DNA of 64,000 bases from Enterobacter chengduensis. Its GTDB lineage: Bacteria; Pseudomonadota; Gammaproteobacteria; Enterobacterales; Enterobacteriaceae. The notes beneath the pieces are model-generated. The model was not told the DNA's origin and ran no database searches. It worked only from the letters and a program-made list of their open reading frames with translations. A program made the translations under genes and the position numbers. Shown piece by piece: positions 1 to 9,191 of the stretch (the first letter of the stretch is position 1; each line of letters begins with the position of its first letter). The DNA is taken from assembly GCF_001984825.2 (NCBI RefSeq), contig NZ_CP043318.1, positions 4,216,001-4,280,000 of the forward strand, written 5' to 3'.

Positions 1-484
1 ACGCAACGTCTGCGAATTTACCGATACCGTGGGTAGACGCCTGTGCACGGTGAGCCGTACCGAATGCATCCATCACGAATACGTCACACAGTGCAGCGTA
101 TTTTTTGGACAGGGTTTCGTCGTCTTTCTTTTCGCCTTTGTTGAAGCGAACGTTTTCCAGAACAACCAGCTCACCCGCTGCAACGTCAACGCCGTCCAGG
201 TAATCTTTCACCAGGCGAACCGGGTTGGACAGTTTGTCTTTCAGGTAATTAACCACTGGCAGCAGAGAGAACTCTTCGTTGTACTCGCCTTCAGTTGGAC
301 GACCCAGGTGGGAGGTGACCATCACTTTAGCGCCCTGCTTCAGAGCCAGTTCGATGGTTGGCAGAGATGCACGGATACGCGCGTCGCTGGTCACTTTGCC
401 ATCTTTAACCGGTACGTTCAGATCGGCACGGATGAAAACGCGTTTACCAGCCAGATCCAGATCGGTCATCTTAATTACAGACAT
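1..484 (-). CDS. pgk: Phosphoglycerate kinase, N-terminal part (cut by window edge)
   Basis: Glycolytic and gluconeogenic enzyme that transfers the phosphate of 1,3-bisphosphoglycerate to ADP in the cytoplasm. The reading frame begins [16 protein letters not shown] and contains the substrate-binding stretch [12 protein letters not shown], the [10 protein letters not shown] segment and [11 protein letters not shown], all typical of the N-terminal domain of bacterial Pgk. About 161 of the usual 387 codons are present; the C-terminal nucleotide-binding domain lies beyond base 1. The gene follows epd on the same strand after a 49-base gap, the arrangement of the enterobacterial epd-pgk operon, so it is probably transcribed from the epd promoter as well as locally. 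Confidence 0.97.
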   Translation of the reverse strand, partial: MSVIKMTDLDLAGKRVFIRADLNVPVKDGKVTSDARIRASLPTIELALKQGAKVMVTSHLGRPTEGEYNEEFSLLPVVNYLKDKLSNPVRLVKDYLDGVDVAAGELVVLENVRFNKGEKKDDETLSKKYAALCDVFVMDAFGTAHRAQASTHGIGKFADVA

Positions 485-533
485 GGTGAATCCTCTCGTT
501 GATTCTTAAAGTTTTGCAGACGCACGATGCGTC

Positions 534-1553
534 TTACCTGAAACCTTGAGCGGCCATTGCTAACGTGGTGTCGAGCATTCGGTTAGCAAAGCCCCATTCG
601 TTATCACACCAGACCAGCGTCTTGATAAGGTGTGCGCCACTGACCCTGGTTTGCGTGCCATCGACGATGGCGCTGTGCGGGTCGTGGTTAAAATCTACTG
701 AGACCAACGGTAATTCCGTATAGTCAACTATACCATGAAATGCTCCCTGTGCCGCTTTTTGCAGCAACAGGTTGACTTCACAGGCTTTTACCGGTTTTTT
801 CACCGTCACGCTAAGGTCGATGGCGGTAACGTTAATCGTCGGGACACGCACGGCAATCGCTTCAAAACGGTCATTAAACTGCGGGAAAATTCGTGTAATG
901 CCTGCCGCCAGTTTTGTATCCACCGGAATGATTGACTGGCTCGCTGCGCGCGTGCGTCGTAAATCCGGATGATAGGCGTCGATAACCTGCTGATCGTGCA
1001 TGGCGGAATGAATCGTGGTCACGGTGCCGGACTCAATGCCATACGCATCGTCTAACAGTTTGATGACCGGAATAATGCAGTTGGTGGTACAGGAGGCGTT
1101 GGAGACAATGCGGTGTTCGGCCTGCAGCTCATGCTGGTTGACGCCAAACACGACGGTCGCGTCGAGATCGTTACTGCCGGGATGAGAAAACAGGACTTTT
1201 TTCGCGCCTGCAGCCAGATGCGCTTCGCCGTGTTCGCGGCTGCCGTACACGCCGGTACAGTCAAGCACCACATCCACCCCCAGTTCACGCCAGGGTAGCG
1301 CGGCAATACTGCGCTCATGCAGTACGCGGATGGCATCGTCACCGACAAACAGCTGATCCCTTTCCTGCCGCACGTCCCAGGCAAAGCGCCCGTGGCTGGT
1401 GTCATATTTCAACAAATGCGCCATGCCCGCAGCATCCGCCAGTTCATTGATTGCCACCACGGTTATTTCCGCCCGACGTCCGGATTCATACAAAGCACGA
1501 ACCACGTTACGCCCGATGCGACCGAAGCCATTAATCGCTACGCGTACGGTCAT
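534..1553 (-). CDS. epd: D-erythrose-4-phosphate dehydrogenase
   Basis: Oxidises erythrose 4-phosphate to 4-phosphoerythronate, the first step of pyridoxal phosphate synthesis by the deoxyxylulose-dependent route; a relative of glyceraldehyde 3-phosphate dehydrogenase. The 339-residue protein starts [16 protein letters not shown] (Rossmann nucleotide-binding motif) and has the catalytic cysteine in SNASCTTNC near residue 155, as well as the conserved [11 protein letters not shown] near the C-terminus. An in-frame ATG six codons upstream exists, but 1553 gives the normal family start and length. It lies directly upstream of pgk on the same strand. Candidate Cra and CRP sites are present in its upstream region. 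Confidence 0.97.
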   Translation of the reverse strand: MTVRVAINGFGRIGRNVVRALYESGRRAEITVVAINELADAAGMAHLLKYDTSHGRFAWDVRQERDQLFVGDDAIRVLHERSIAALPWRELGVDVVLDCTGVYGSREHGEAHLAAGAKKVLFSHPGSNDLDATVVFGVNQHELQAEHRIVSNASCTTNCIIPVIKLLDDAYGIESGTVTTIHSAMHDQQVIDAYHPDLRRTRAASQSIIPVDTKLAAGITRIFPQFNDRFEAIAVRVPTINVTAIDLSVTVKKPVKACEVNLLLQKAAQGAFHGIVDYTELPLVSVDFNHDPHSAIVDGTQTRVSGAHLIKTLVWCDNEWGFANRMLDTTLAMAAQGFR

Positions 1554-1676
1554 AGATCTCCTGCAAAGCAATCCCTGAGTTTGAGGTGGCTGAAAGAGTA
1601 ATCCAGCTACGCCTGAAGGGGAATCCTTGCTGTCACAAACTGCGATTGATTGGTCAATTGTCGAACATTTAATCGA

Positions 1677-1690
1677 CTGAAACGCTTCAG
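1677..1690 (-). promoter_or_regulatory. Cra (FruR)-like operator upstream of epd
   Basis: The sequence CTGAAACGCTTCAG is a near-perfect palindrome matching the core TGAAACGNTTCA of Cra sites. It lies about 125 bases upstream of the epd start codon. The epd-pgk operon of E. coli is a known Cra target, so repression by Cra is a reasonable inference; binding has not been shown from this sequence alone. Confidence 0.6.
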
Positions 1691-1748
1691 CAAGAATAAG
1701 CGAATCGGGGAATAAAAGGAATGTCTGTCCAGATGAATAAGCGAGCTA

Positions 1749-1764
1749 TATGACTTGCGTCACA
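1749..1764 (-). promoter_or_regulatory. CRP-like site upstream of epd
   Basis: TATGA-CTTGCG-TCACA matches the CRP consensus TGTGA-N6-TCACA at 9 of 10 positions. It is about 195 bases upstream of epd. CRP control of the epd operon is known in E. coli; the assignment here rests on the motif and position. Confidence 0.5.
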
Positions 1765-1792
1765 TTTTCGGTGGAATAGTGTCTACAAAAAA

Positions 1793-1869
1793 GCCGGGTG
1801 GCGCGCTAGCGCTTACCCGGCCTACTTTCGTGCCATTTGTAGGCCCGATAAGCGTAAGCGCCACCGGGC
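1793..1869. repeat. Paired REP elements (BIME) downstream of tktA
   Basis: Two inverted REP-type palindromes face each other: GCCGGGTGGCGC...GCGCTTACCCGGC (1793-1821) and GTAGGCCCGATAAGCG...GCGCCACCGGGC (1839-1869). Each folds into a GC-rich hairpin. Such elements are common in enterobacterial intergenic DNA, and this one would stabilise the 3' end of the leftward tktA transcript. Confidence 0.85.
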
Positions 1870-1879
1870 AAAACGGCAA

Positions 1880-3871
1880 TTACAGCAGTTCTTTCGCTTT
1901 CGCGACAACGTTCTCAACGGTGAAGCCGAACTCTTCGAACAGCTGCTCTGCCGGAGCAGACTCACCGAAGGTGGTCATGCCGACGATAGCGCCGTTCAGG
2001 CCCACGTACTTGAACCAGTAGTCAGCGATACCCGCCTCCACTGCCACGCGAGCGGAAACCGCTTTAGGCAGCACGGATTCACGGTAAGCGGCATCCTGCT
2101 TGTCGAACGCGTCGGTAGACGGCATGGAGACCACGCGCGCCTTCACGCCTTCAGCAGTCAGTTTTTCCCATGCGGCAACCGCCAGCTCAACTTCAGAACC
2201 GGTAGCGATGAAGATCAGCTCAGGCTGGCCCGCGCAATCTTTCAGCACGTAACCACCGCGAGCGATGTTCGCCAGCTGCTCAGACGTACGCTCCTGCTGC
2301 GCCAGGTTCTGACGGGAGAGGATCAGCGCGGTTGGACCGTCCTGACGCTCAACGCCGTATTTCCACGCCACCGCGGATTCAACCTGGTCACATGGACGCC
2401 ATGTGCTCATGTTCGGGGTCACGCGCAGGGAAGCCACCTGCTCTACCGGCTGGTGAGTTGGGCCGTCTTCGCCCAGACCGATGGAGTCGTGGGTGTAGAC
2501 CATCACCTGACGCTGCTTCATCAGCGCCGCCATACGCACGGCGTTACGGGCATATTCGACGAACATCAGGAAGGTAGAGGTGTACGGCAGGAAACCGCCG
2601 TGCAGGGAGATACCGTTGGCAATCGCGGTCATACCGAATTCACGCACACCGTAATGGATGTAGTTACCGGCAGTGTCTTCGTTGATTGGCTTAGAACCAG
2701 ACCACAGGGTCAGGTTAGATGGCGCCAGGTCAGCGGAGCCGCCCAGGAATTCCGGAAGCCATGGGCCGAACGCTTCAATCGCATTCTGAGACGCTTTACG
2801 GCTCGCGATTTTAGACGGGTTAGCCTGCAGCTTGGCGATGAACTCGTTCGCTTTCGCGTCGAAGTCAGACGGCATGTCACCTTTCATACGACGGGTGAAT
2901 TCAGCCGCTTCCTGCGGGAAGGCTTTCGCATAGGCAGCGAACTTCTCGTTCCATGCCGCTTCTTTCGCCTGGCCTACTTCTTTTGCATCCCACTGAGCGT
3001 AGATCTCAGACGGGATTTCGAATGCAGGGTGTTTCCAGCCCAGCGCTTCGCGGGTCAGTGCGATTTCCGCATCGCCCAATGGCGCACCGTGGGAGTCGTG
3101 CGTACCCGCTTTGTTCGGCGAACCGAAGCCGATGATGGTTTTGCACATCAGCAGGGACGGTTTGTCCGTCACCGCGCGCGCTTCTTCCACTGCACGTTTA
3201 ATCGAGTCAGCATCGTGGCCATCAACGCCGCGCACAACGTGCCAGCCGTAGGCTTCGAAACGTGCTGCGGTGTCGTCGGTGAACCAGCCTTCAACGTGAC
3301 CGTCGATGGAGATGCCGTTGTCGTCATAGAACGCCACCAGTTTACCCAGCTTCAGGGTACCTGCCAGGGAGCACACTTCGTGAGAAATGCCTTCCATCAT
3401 GCAGCCATCGCCCATGAACGCGTAGGTGAAGTGGTCAACGATGTCGTGACCAGGACGGTTGAACTGCGCCGCCAGGGTCTTCTCAGCGATCGCCATACCC
3501 ACGGCGTTCGCAATACCCTGACCCAGCGGGCCAGTGGTGGTTTCTACACCAGCGGTGTAGCCCACTTCCGGGTGACCTGGAGTTTTGGAGTGCAGCTGAC
3601 GGAAGTTTTTCAGCTCTTCGATAGGCAGATCGTAGCCGGTGAGGTGCAGCAGGCTATAGATCAGCATAGAGCCGTGGCCGTTGGACAGCACGAAGCGGTC
3701 GCGGTCAGCCCATGCCGGGTTCTGCGGGTTATGGTTCAGGAAATCACGCCACAGGACTTCGGCGATATCAGCCATACCCATAGGGGCCCCTGGGTGGCCG
3801 GATTTGGCTTTCTGTACTGCGTCCATGCTCAGCGCACGAATAGCATTAGCAAGCTCTTTACGTGAGGACAT
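1880..3871 (-). CDS. tktA: Transketolase A
   Basis: Thiamine diphosphate enzyme of the non-oxidative pentose phosphate pathway, moving two-carbon units between ketose and aldose phosphates; it supplies the erythrose 4-phosphate used by the neighbouring Epd. The 663-residue protein has the usual enterobacterial length. Visible motifs include [17 protein letters not shown] near residue 26, the ThDP-binding [12 protein letters not shown] near residue 155, and [17 protein letters not shown] in the pyrimidine-binding domain. The start at 3871 is preceded by GGAGTTAAA, a good ribosome binding site; the frame remains open further upstream but without such support. It is divergent from loiP. Confidence 0.98.
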   Translation of the reverse strand: MSSRKELANAIRALSMDAVQKAKSGHPGAPMGMADIAEVLWRDFLNHNPQNPAWADRDRFVLSNGHGSMLIYSLLHLTGYDLPIEELKNFRQLHSKTPGHPEVGYTAGVETTTGPLGQGIANAVGMAIAEKTLAAQFNRPGHDIVDHFTYAFMGDGCMMEGISHEVCSLAGTLKLGKLVAFYDDNGISIDGHVEGWFTDDTAARFEAYGWHVVRGVDGHDADSIKRAVEEARAVTDKPSLLMCKTIIGFGSPNKAGTHDSHGAPLGDAEIALTREALGWKHPAFEIPSEIYAQWDAKEVGQAKEAAWNEKFAAYAKAFPQEAAEFTRRMKGDMPSDFDAKANEFIAKLQANPSKIASRKASQNAIEAFGPWLPEFLGGSADLAPSNLTLWSGSKPINEDTAGNYIHYGVREFGMTAIANGISLHGGFLPYTSTFLMFVEYARNAVRMAALMKQRQVMVYTHDSIGLGEDGPTHQPVEQVASLRVTPNMSTWRPCDQVESAVAWKYGVERQDGPTALILSRQNLAQQERTSEQLANIARGGYVLKDCAGQPELIFIATGSEVELAVAAWEKLTAEGVKARVVSMPSTDAFDKQDAAYRESVLPKAVSARVAVEAGIADYWFKYVGLNGAIVGMTTFGESAPAEQLFEEFGFTVENVVAKAKELL

Positions 3872-4143
3872 TTTAACTCCAGATCGGACTGTTAAAGGCC
3901 ATGCCCTTGACGACAGCGCGTTTTGGGCTACGCCGGAAAAAAGTGCCAACAATGTAACCCAAGCCGCAAGTCATGTACATGGAGCATTCTTTTGCTTGTT
4001 AAGAAATCTCTGGATCATGCTCGCATGTTGCGCAATCTGCTCGCCCGGCCCTGTGGATATTCCTTATACTTAGCCCGACACCGGCTTCGCTGACGGTGCA
4101 CTTTTCAGATTTTATTCAGATTAACGAGTACGGAAGCAACCTC

Positions 4144-4902
4144 ATGAAAATGCGTGCAATAGTGCTGGCCCTGGGTACAACGCTCCTGCTGAGCGGCTGT
4201 CAGAATATGGATTCTAACGGTCTGATGACGTCTGGCGCAGAAGCCTTTCAGGCCTACTCCCTGAGCGACGCGCAGGTGAAAGCGCTGAGCGACCAGGCCT
4301 GTAAAGATATGGATGGAAAAGCCACGCTTGCGCCGGCTGACAGTACCTACACGCAGCGTCTGAATAAGATTGCTTCCGCGCTGGGCGATAACATCAACGG
4401 CCAGCCGGTGAACTACAAGGTGTACATGGCGAAAGACGTGAACGCCTTCGCGATGGCGAACGGCTGTATTCGCGTTTACAGCGGGCTGATGGACATGATG
4501 ACCGACAACGAAGTGGAAGCGGTCATCGGCCATGAAATGGGCCACGTTGCACTGGGCCACGTGAAGAAAGGGATGCAGGTTGCTTTGGGGACCAATGCCA
4601 TCCGCGCTGCGGCAGCCTCGGCGGGCGGTATCGTTGGCAGCCTGTCGCAGTCACAGCTTGGCGACGTGGGCGAAAAGCTGGTTAACTCCCAGTTCTCCCA
4701 GCGTCAGGAGTCCGAGGCGGATGACTACTCCTACGATCTGTTGCGCAAACGCGGCATCAATCCATCCGGTTTAGCCACCAGCTTCGAAAAACTGGCCAAG
4801 CTGGAAGCGGGACGCCAAAGCTCCATGTTTGACGATCACCCAGCTTCAGAAGCGCGCGCACAGCATATTCGCGACCGTATGGCCGCAGACGGAATTAAAT
4901 AA
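4144..4902 (+). CDS. loiP: Metalloprotease LoiP (YggG), M48 family lipoprotein
   Basis: Outer-membrane-associated zinc protease; in E. coli LoiP is induced by low osmolarity and cleaves Phe-Phe sites with the help of BepA. The 252-residue protein begins with a lipoprotein signal ending LLLSGC. The zinc motif HEMGH (HExxH) lies near residue 136, and the downstream glutamate region ESEADDYSYDLL supplies the third ligand. The frame is open for 16 codons upstream of 4144, but this start places the signal peptide at the N-terminus and matches the family length. Its own terminator follows. Confidence 0.95.
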   Translation: MKMRAIVLALGTTLLLSGCQNMDSNGLMTSGAEAFQAYSLSDAQVKALSDQACKDMDGKATLAPADSTYTQRLNKIASALGDNINGQPVNYKVYMAKDVNAFAMANGCIRVYSGLMDMMTDNEVEAVIGHEMGHVALGHVKKGMQVALGTNAIRAAAASAGGIVGSLSQSQLGDVGEKLVNSQFSQRQESEADDYSYDLLRKRGINPSGLATSFEKLAKLEAGRQSSMFDDHPASEARAQHIRDRMAADGIK

Positions 4903-4909
4903 TTTTAGA

Positions 4910-4934
4910 GGGAGGCAGTTTTGCCTCCTTTTTA
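4910..4934 (+). terminator. Intrinsic terminator after loiP
   Basis: GGAGGCA-GTTT-TGCCTCC followed by TTTTTA, seven bases after the loiP stop codon. Perfect seven-pair stem with a T-run. Confidence 0.9.
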
Positions 4935-5111
4935 TTTCGCATGAATTGTTAACTTAACAGCACGTATCGATAACACCGCTGAAAGCCGCGCCAAATCTGC
5001 CCTTTCACATTGAAACGTCTGGTCACATAATTATTGCAAAGGTCACTTTTTCCGGTAATTATCACCCCCGCAGTTATTCAATTAATATATCCAGACAGAG
5101 ACGTTCCCTCC

Positions 5112-6380
5112 GTGAAAAAAGAATTATCATTAATTGCCTTAAGCTTATTTGCCGCCTTACCTGCCGCTGCAAGCCAGCAATCCGACAGCCAGGGTTTTAT
5201 TGACGACAGCCATCTGGATCTGTTTTTACGCAATGCCTATATCAGCCGCGACTACCATCAGGGCCAGCAGGACAAAGCCGAGTGGGGCCAGGGGATTATC
5301 GCCACGTTTGCATCCGGCTACACCGAAGGGCCTGTGGGCTTTGGCCTGGACGGTATTGCTCAATACGGCGTGCGCCTGGACGGCGGCCGTGGCAAAAGCG
5401 GCGCAGGCGGCATCGACTTCTTCAAACAGGAAGGCGATGGCCGGGCCAAATCCGATTTAGCGAAATTTGGCGCAACCGCCAAAATGCGTATCTCGAATAC
5501 CGTGCTGAGCTACGGCAACCAGCGTCCTGAGCTGCCTATCGTGAATGCCGACAGCTCCCGCCTGCTGTTTGAAAGCTACACCGGCACTATGTTGACCTCA
5601 AAAGAGATCGACGGTCTGGAAATCAACGCCGGTTACTTCACCGACGAGCAGCGTAAAAGCGATGACCGCCACGACAGCGGGCTGAAGAGCCTCTCCTTCG
5701 GCGGCGCGAGCTACCAGTTCAACGATCAGTTCAGCGGCGCGCTGTACGCCTCGCATAACGAAGAGGTGATGAACAAGCAGTACCTGGGCATGAACTTCAG
5801 GCAGCCGTTCAGCACCGGGCAGCAGCTCGTACTCGACTTCAACGGCTATAACTCCCGCCTGGACCAGGGTTACGCTGACAGCCTCGACACGGGCCGCAGC
5901 AACACCATCTGGAGCCTGGCGGCGAGCTACATCTGGGATATTCATACGTTCAAAGTGGCCTACCAGCAGAGCAGCGGCAGCACCGGCTATAACTACGGCG
6001 GCTATCGCGACAAGGGCGGCGTGGGTGACGGCGGTAACACCATCTGGCTGGCGAACTCCTACTGGTCTGATTTTAACGGCGAGGATGAACGCTCCTGGCA
6101 GGCATCCTACGGTCTGGACTTTGGCGGCCTTGGCCTGCCGGGCCTGAGCTGGACCACCGCCTACGTGCGCGGCGACAACATCAAAACCTCTGAAACCAGC
6201 AACGGTAAAGAGCACGAGTGGTTCAACCAGATCCAATACCAGGTGCAGGATGGCCCGGCAAAAGATCTGAAGCTGAAACTGCGCTACTCCGTGCTGCGCG
6301 TTTCCAGCAACGCCAGCGAGTACAACGTGGGTGGAGACGAGATCCGCGCCTACGTGGAATACCCGTTTAACGTGTTCTAA
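5112..6380 (+). CDS. OprD-family outer membrane porin
   Basis: Predicted beta-barrel channel for small nutrients. Starting at GTG 5112 the protein is 422 residues, with signal peptide KKELSLIALSLFAALPAAA followed by the OprD-type mature start GFIDDSHLDLFLRNAYISRD. The rest is rich in alternating aromatic and polar strands, and the C-terminus YVEYPFNVF ends in the phenylalanine typical of barrel proteins. The frame is open 26 codons further upstream, but only the GTG start gives a signal peptide at the N-terminus; its ribosome site is weak. OprD porins are characteristic of Pseudomonas and not found at this place in E. coli K-12. Substrate cannot be read from the sequence. Confidence 0.85.
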   Translation: MKKELSLIALSLFAALPAAASQQSDSQGFIDDSHLDLFLRNAYISRDYHQGQQDKAEWGQGIIATFASGYTEGPVGFGLDGIAQYGVRLDGGRGKSGAGGIDFFKQEGDGRAKSDLAKFGATAKMRISNTVLSYGNQRPELPIVNADSSRLLFESYTGTMLTSKEIDGLEINAGYFTDEQRKSDDRHDSGLKSLSFGGASYQFNDQFSGALYASHNEEVMNKQYLGMNFRQPFSTGQQLVLDFNGYNSRLDQGYADSLDTGRSNTIWSLAASYIWDIHTFKVAYQQSSGSTGYNYGGYRDKGGVGDGGNTIWLANSYWSDFNGEDERSWQASYGLDFGGLGLPGLSWTTAYVRGDNIKTSETSNGKEHEWFNQIQYQVQDGPAKDLKLKLRYSVLRVSSNASEYNVGGDEIRAYVEYPFNVF

Positions 6381-6388
6381 AGGCAATA

Positions 6389-6418
6389 AAAAACCTCTCC
6401 TGAGAGAGGTTTTTTTCA
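6389..6418. terminator. Bidirectional terminator between porin gene and speB
   Basis: AAAACCTCTC-CT-GAGAGGTTTTTT forms a stem flanked by A-run and T-run, so it can end transcription of both the porin gene and the convergent speB. Confidence 0.88.
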
Positions 6419-6431
6419 CGCCTGGCGAGGC

Positions 6432-7352
6432 TTATTCGCCTTTTTTGGCTGCCTGAATGTAGAGCATTTCCAGTGCCAGGGTCGCTGCGGCCAGCGCGGT
6501 GATCTCGGACTGATCGTAGGCAGGCGCCACTTCCACCACGTCCATCCCGACAATGTTCAGATCCTTCAGGCCGCGCACCAGCTTAATGGCGCGATCGGAG
6601 GTCAGGCCGCCGATCACCGGCGTACCGGTTCCCGGTGCAAAGGCAGGATCCAGGCAGTCGATGTCGAACGTCAGGTACACCGGCATATCGCCGACGATCT
6701 GCTTCACCTGCGCGATAATGTCATCAACGCCGCGATCGTTAACCTGGCCCGCATCCAGCACGGTGAAACCGTTGTCTTTGTCGAACTCGGTACGAATGCC
6801 AATCTGCACGGAGTGGTTCGGGTCGATCAGACCTTCGTTCGGCGCGGTGAAGAACATGGTGCCGTGGTCGAATTCGCAGCCGTTCGCGTAGGTGTCGGTA
6901 TGCGCATCGAAGTGTACCAGCGCCATTTTGCCGAAGTGCTTCGCGTGGGCGCGCAGCAGCGGCAGGGTCACGAAGTGGTCACCGCCGAAGGAGAGCATGC
7001 GCTTACCGGCAGCCAGCAGCTTCTCGGCGTGCGCCTGCAGCTTCTCGCTCATCTCACGCGCGTCGCCAAAGGCATACACCAGGTCGCCGCAGTCAACCAC
7101 GTTCAGGCGCTCGCGCATGTCGAAGTTCCACGGGAAGCGGTTGTGCTCCCATGCCAGGTTGGTAGAAACCTGACGGATCGCCGCCGGGCCATGACGACCA
7201 CCCGCGCGGCCTGACGTTGCCATGTCGAACGGCACGCCGGTGATCACCCAGTCAGCGTCGCTGTCGTAGGGCTGGAAGTTCATCGGAAGGCGTAAAAAAC
7301 CAAACGCGTTAGATACCAGAGAGTTGTCGTACTGATGACCTAAAGTGCTCAT
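6432..7352 (-). CDS. speB: Agmatinase (agmatine ureohydrolase)
   Basis: Hydrolyses agmatine, the product of SpeA, to putrescine and urea in the cytoplasm. The 306-residue protein has the binuclear manganese motifs of the ureohydrolase family: [17 protein letters not shown] and [17 protein letters not shown]. The start at 7352 gives [15 protein letters not shown], the family start; an ATG six codons upstream is less likely. In E. coli speB lies directly downstream of speA; here the two are separated by a 15.5-kb adhesin block, so speB must rely on its own promoter. A strong hairpin terminator on its own strand sits only 44 bases before the start codon. Confidence 0.97.
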   Translation of the reverse strand: MSTLGHQYDNSLVSNAFGFLRLPMNFQPYDSDADWVITGVPFDMATSGRAGGRHGPAAIRQVSTNLAWEHNRFPWNFDMRERLNVVDCGDLVYAFGDAREMSEKLQAHAEKLLAAGKRMLSFGGDHFVTLPLLRAHAKHFGKMALVHFDAHTDTYANGCEFDHGTMFFTAPNEGLIDPNHSVQIGIRTEFDKDNGFTVLDAGQVNDRGVDDIIAQVKQIVGDMPVYLTFDIDCLDPAFAPGTGTPVIGGLTSDRAIKLVRGLKDLNIVGMDVVEVAPAYDQSEITALAAATLALEMLYIQAAKKGE

Positions 7353-7395
7353 GTCCTGTCCTCGTATCATAGATAGACGATCGTTGCTAAAGGTG

Positions 7396-7439
7396 AAAAA
7401 AAATCCCTTCCGCGTCGTTAAGCCCGACGAGGAAGGGAT
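7396..7439 (-). terminator. Strong intrinsic terminator upstream of speB, on the speB strand
   Basis: Read on the minus strand: ATCCCTTCC and CGTCG pair with CGACG and GGAAGGGAT around a 7-base loop, followed by eight T residues. It would stop leftward transcripts arriving from the accessory block, and so isolates speB. It may be the old speA terminator left behind when the block was inserted. Confidence 0.88.
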
Positions 7440-7697
7440 CGTTTCATATCGTAATGGTGTATGGCGCTAAGAATAGCGCCTGAATCCATTAAATTCAAGC
7501 GACTCATAAATACAAATTATATAGCCAACCCTTACCATTCATCGAATAAAACAATAGCCATAAAAATATTATAATCTTTACATTATTAATATTTTTCAGA
7601 TGAATATTTAAATACTCCCGTTACGGGCTCACCCCTCGGAATTCAAGAGTAAAACTTTTCCATAACACATTCATACATACATAAACAGCATGTGATT

Positions 7698-7711
7698 ATC
7701 CGAATTCGGAT
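7698..7711. promoter_or_regulatory. 14-bp palindrome in the fimbrial promoter region
   Basis: ATCCGAATTCGGAT is a perfect palindrome about 90 bases upstream of the pilin start and 43 bases upstream of a possible minus-10 box. Size and position suit a dimeric repressor or activator site. No regulator can be named. Confidence 0.35.
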
Positions 7712-7800
7712 TTTATTTAGTTTTAGCGTGTGGTTTTCTCTTTTTTTGCTCCCTACAATCCTGACGCTTTATTAAAATTTATTTCTAAATGGAATTATCT

Positions 7801-8361
7801 ATGAACAAATATTTAAAAATTGGCCTTTTTACCATTCTGGCGGGAGCGGGTTCTGCAGCAGCGGCAGAAGATGGCACGATTACCTTTGACGGTACTATCA
7901 GTGACGCAACCTGTACTATTACAGGCGGTGACGCACAGGGTGAATCCACCTCTCCTGATTTCACCGTGCATCTGCCAAGCGTCAGCACCACCGCGCTGGC
8001 AGCAGCTGGTCAACGCGCGGGTGACACGCCATTCTTCATTAAACTGAGCGGTGCAAATTGCACCAACAACAAAGTCGCCAGCGTCTTCTTCGAACTGGCA
8101 CAGAGCACCAATATCAACGCCACCACCGGTAACCTGAGAAACACCGCCACGACGGGCGGTGCCGATAAAGTTGAAATCGGCCTGTTAGATTCCAGCAAAG
8201 CGGCTATGAACCTGAACACCGTAAACAACAGCCCGAAAACAGCGACCATTACAGGTAATACCGCTCGCTTCGACTACTGGGCGCAATACGTTGCCACCGG
8301 CGGTGCGGCTACGGCCGGTAAAGTCACCACTGACGTCGTTTATTCCATTAGGTACCAGTAA
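7801..8361 (+). CDS. Major fimbrial subunit (type 1-like pilin)
   Basis: Structural subunit of a chaperone-usher fimbria. The 186-residue precursor has a signal peptide MNKYLKIGLFTILAGAGSAAA, the pilin opening DGTITFDGTISDATCTI, a second cysteine in SGANCTNN for the disulfide of the Ig-like pilin fold, and the C-terminal beta-zipper motif ending VVYSIRYQ with a penultimate-type aromatic residue. The start at 7801 is preceded by GGAATTATCT, a good ribosome site; an in-frame ATG at 7789 has none. First gene of a six-gene string on the plus strand; the chaperone follows after 63 bases, a gap that may hold a hairpin reducing downstream expression. Confidence 0.9.
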   Translation: MNKYLKIGLFTILAGAGSAAAAEDGTITFDGTISDATCTITGGDAQGESTSPDFTVHLPSVSTTALAAAGQRAGDTPFFIKLSGANCTNNKVASVFFELAQSTNINATTGNLRNTATTGGADKVEIGLLDSSKAAMNLNTVNNSPKTATITGNTARFDYWAQYVATGGAATAGKVTTDVVYSIRYQ

Positions 8362-8424
8362 TACCTCTAAGCAGTGGGATTTATCCCACTGCTTTCCCTG
8401 CCACATTTAGGAACGTTGAGTCTG

Positions 8425-9159
8425 ATGGTTAGTAATATTTTCAAAGTGATGTTAATGGTGACATTGACGTGGTTCCCCTGCGCCAACGCCACTATACAAA
8501 TTTTATCAACTCGCGTGGCATTCAATGCAAACGAGAGTGAACAAACCGTTCGCGTGAATAACCTCAGCAAAAACCCGGAGCTGGTACAGGTATGGCTTTC
8601 CAGCACCGATAAAACCGATGGAACGGAGAAGGAGAACCTTCCGTTCTTTATCAACCCTCCCGCTGCGCGCGTTAACGGTCAAAAAGGGAAAGTTTTCCGT
8701 ATCTTCCAGACAGCGGAAGCCGCAGGAAAATACCCGAAAGATCGCGAAACGCTGCTCTGGCTAAACGTGCTGGATATTCCGCCAGAACTGCCTGAAGAGG
8801 CGGATCAGAACCAGATAAAAATGGCGTTCCGCACAATGATCAAATTTTTCTATCGCCCAGCGGGCCTGAAGGGCAATCCCATGCAGGCGGGCGACGATCT
8901 GAAGTGGGAATTGCGTAAAGCGGCAAAAGGCTACGACGTGGTGGGAACCAATAACTCACCTTTCCACGTGAGTATGACCAGCGTATGGCTGACGAATGCC
9001 GAGAATAAAGACATCGAGATCCCTGGCGACATGATTGTCCCTTATGGAACGCTGGTTTATCACTTTCCGCAGGTCAGCGCAGTGAGCGGACGCGGCATAT
9101 TTAAATACAACTATATCACTGATTTAGGCGCATATATTAAGCGCACTTATAACTTTTAA
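8425..9159 (+). CDS. Fimbrial chaperone (PapD/FimC family)
   Basis: Periplasmic chaperone that donates a beta-strand to pilin subunits and delivers them to the usher. The 244-residue protein has an N-terminal signal peptide ending CANA, then the two Ig-like domains. The family signature is visible: VRVNNLSKNPELVQVWL in strand C, FRIFQTAE before the F1-G1 loop, and RETLLWLNVLDIPP as the subunit-binding G1 strand. The start at 8425 places the signal peptide at the N-terminus; the open frame begins 17 codons earlier. It lies between the pilin gene and the usher. Confidence 0.92.
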   Translation: MVSNIFKVMLMVTLTWFPCANATIQILSTRVAFNANESEQTVRVNNLSKNPELVQVWLSSTDKTDGTEKENLPFFINPPAARVNGQKGKVFRIFQTAEAAGKYPKDRETLLWLNVLDIPPELPEEADQNQIKMAFRTMIKFFYRPAGLKGNPMQAGDDLKWELRKAAKGYDVVGTNNSPFHVSMTSVWLTNAENKDIEIPGDMIVPYGTLVYHFPQVSAVSGRGIFKYNYITDLGAYIKRTYNF

Positions 9160-9191
9160 CATTTTACACGTTCTACCTTTGGGAAGGTTAA

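Larger units (their letters stand above)
1554..1879. other. epd-tktA intergenic region
   Basis: 326 bases without a coding gene. From left to right it holds the epd leader and promoter region (minus strand), a Cra-like palindrome, a CRP-like site and a paired REP element that abuts the end of tktA. E. coli K-12 carries further genes between epd and tktA; they are absent here. Confidence 0.7.
7353..7800. other. AT-rich intergenic region between speB and the fimbrial genes
   Basis: 448 bases without a coding gene, markedly richer in A and T than the neighbouring genes. It contains the speB-side hairpin (7396-7439), a 14-bp perfect palindrome (7698-7711) and a possible minus-10 box TACAAT (7754-7759) preceded at 17 bases by TGGTTT. 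It is the likely promoter region of the fimbrial operon. I see no long inverted repeats of the kind that flank invertible fim promoters. Confidence 0.6.

Noticed and set aside
2453..3865. 470-codon open frame antisense to tktA
   Set aside because: The tktA frame is certain and highly conserved; the antisense frame follows from its codon bias. No ribosome site or family features.
7353..7800. Invertible fim-type promoter switch
   Set aside because: No pair of inverted repeats a few hundred bases apart and no recombinase gene was found.
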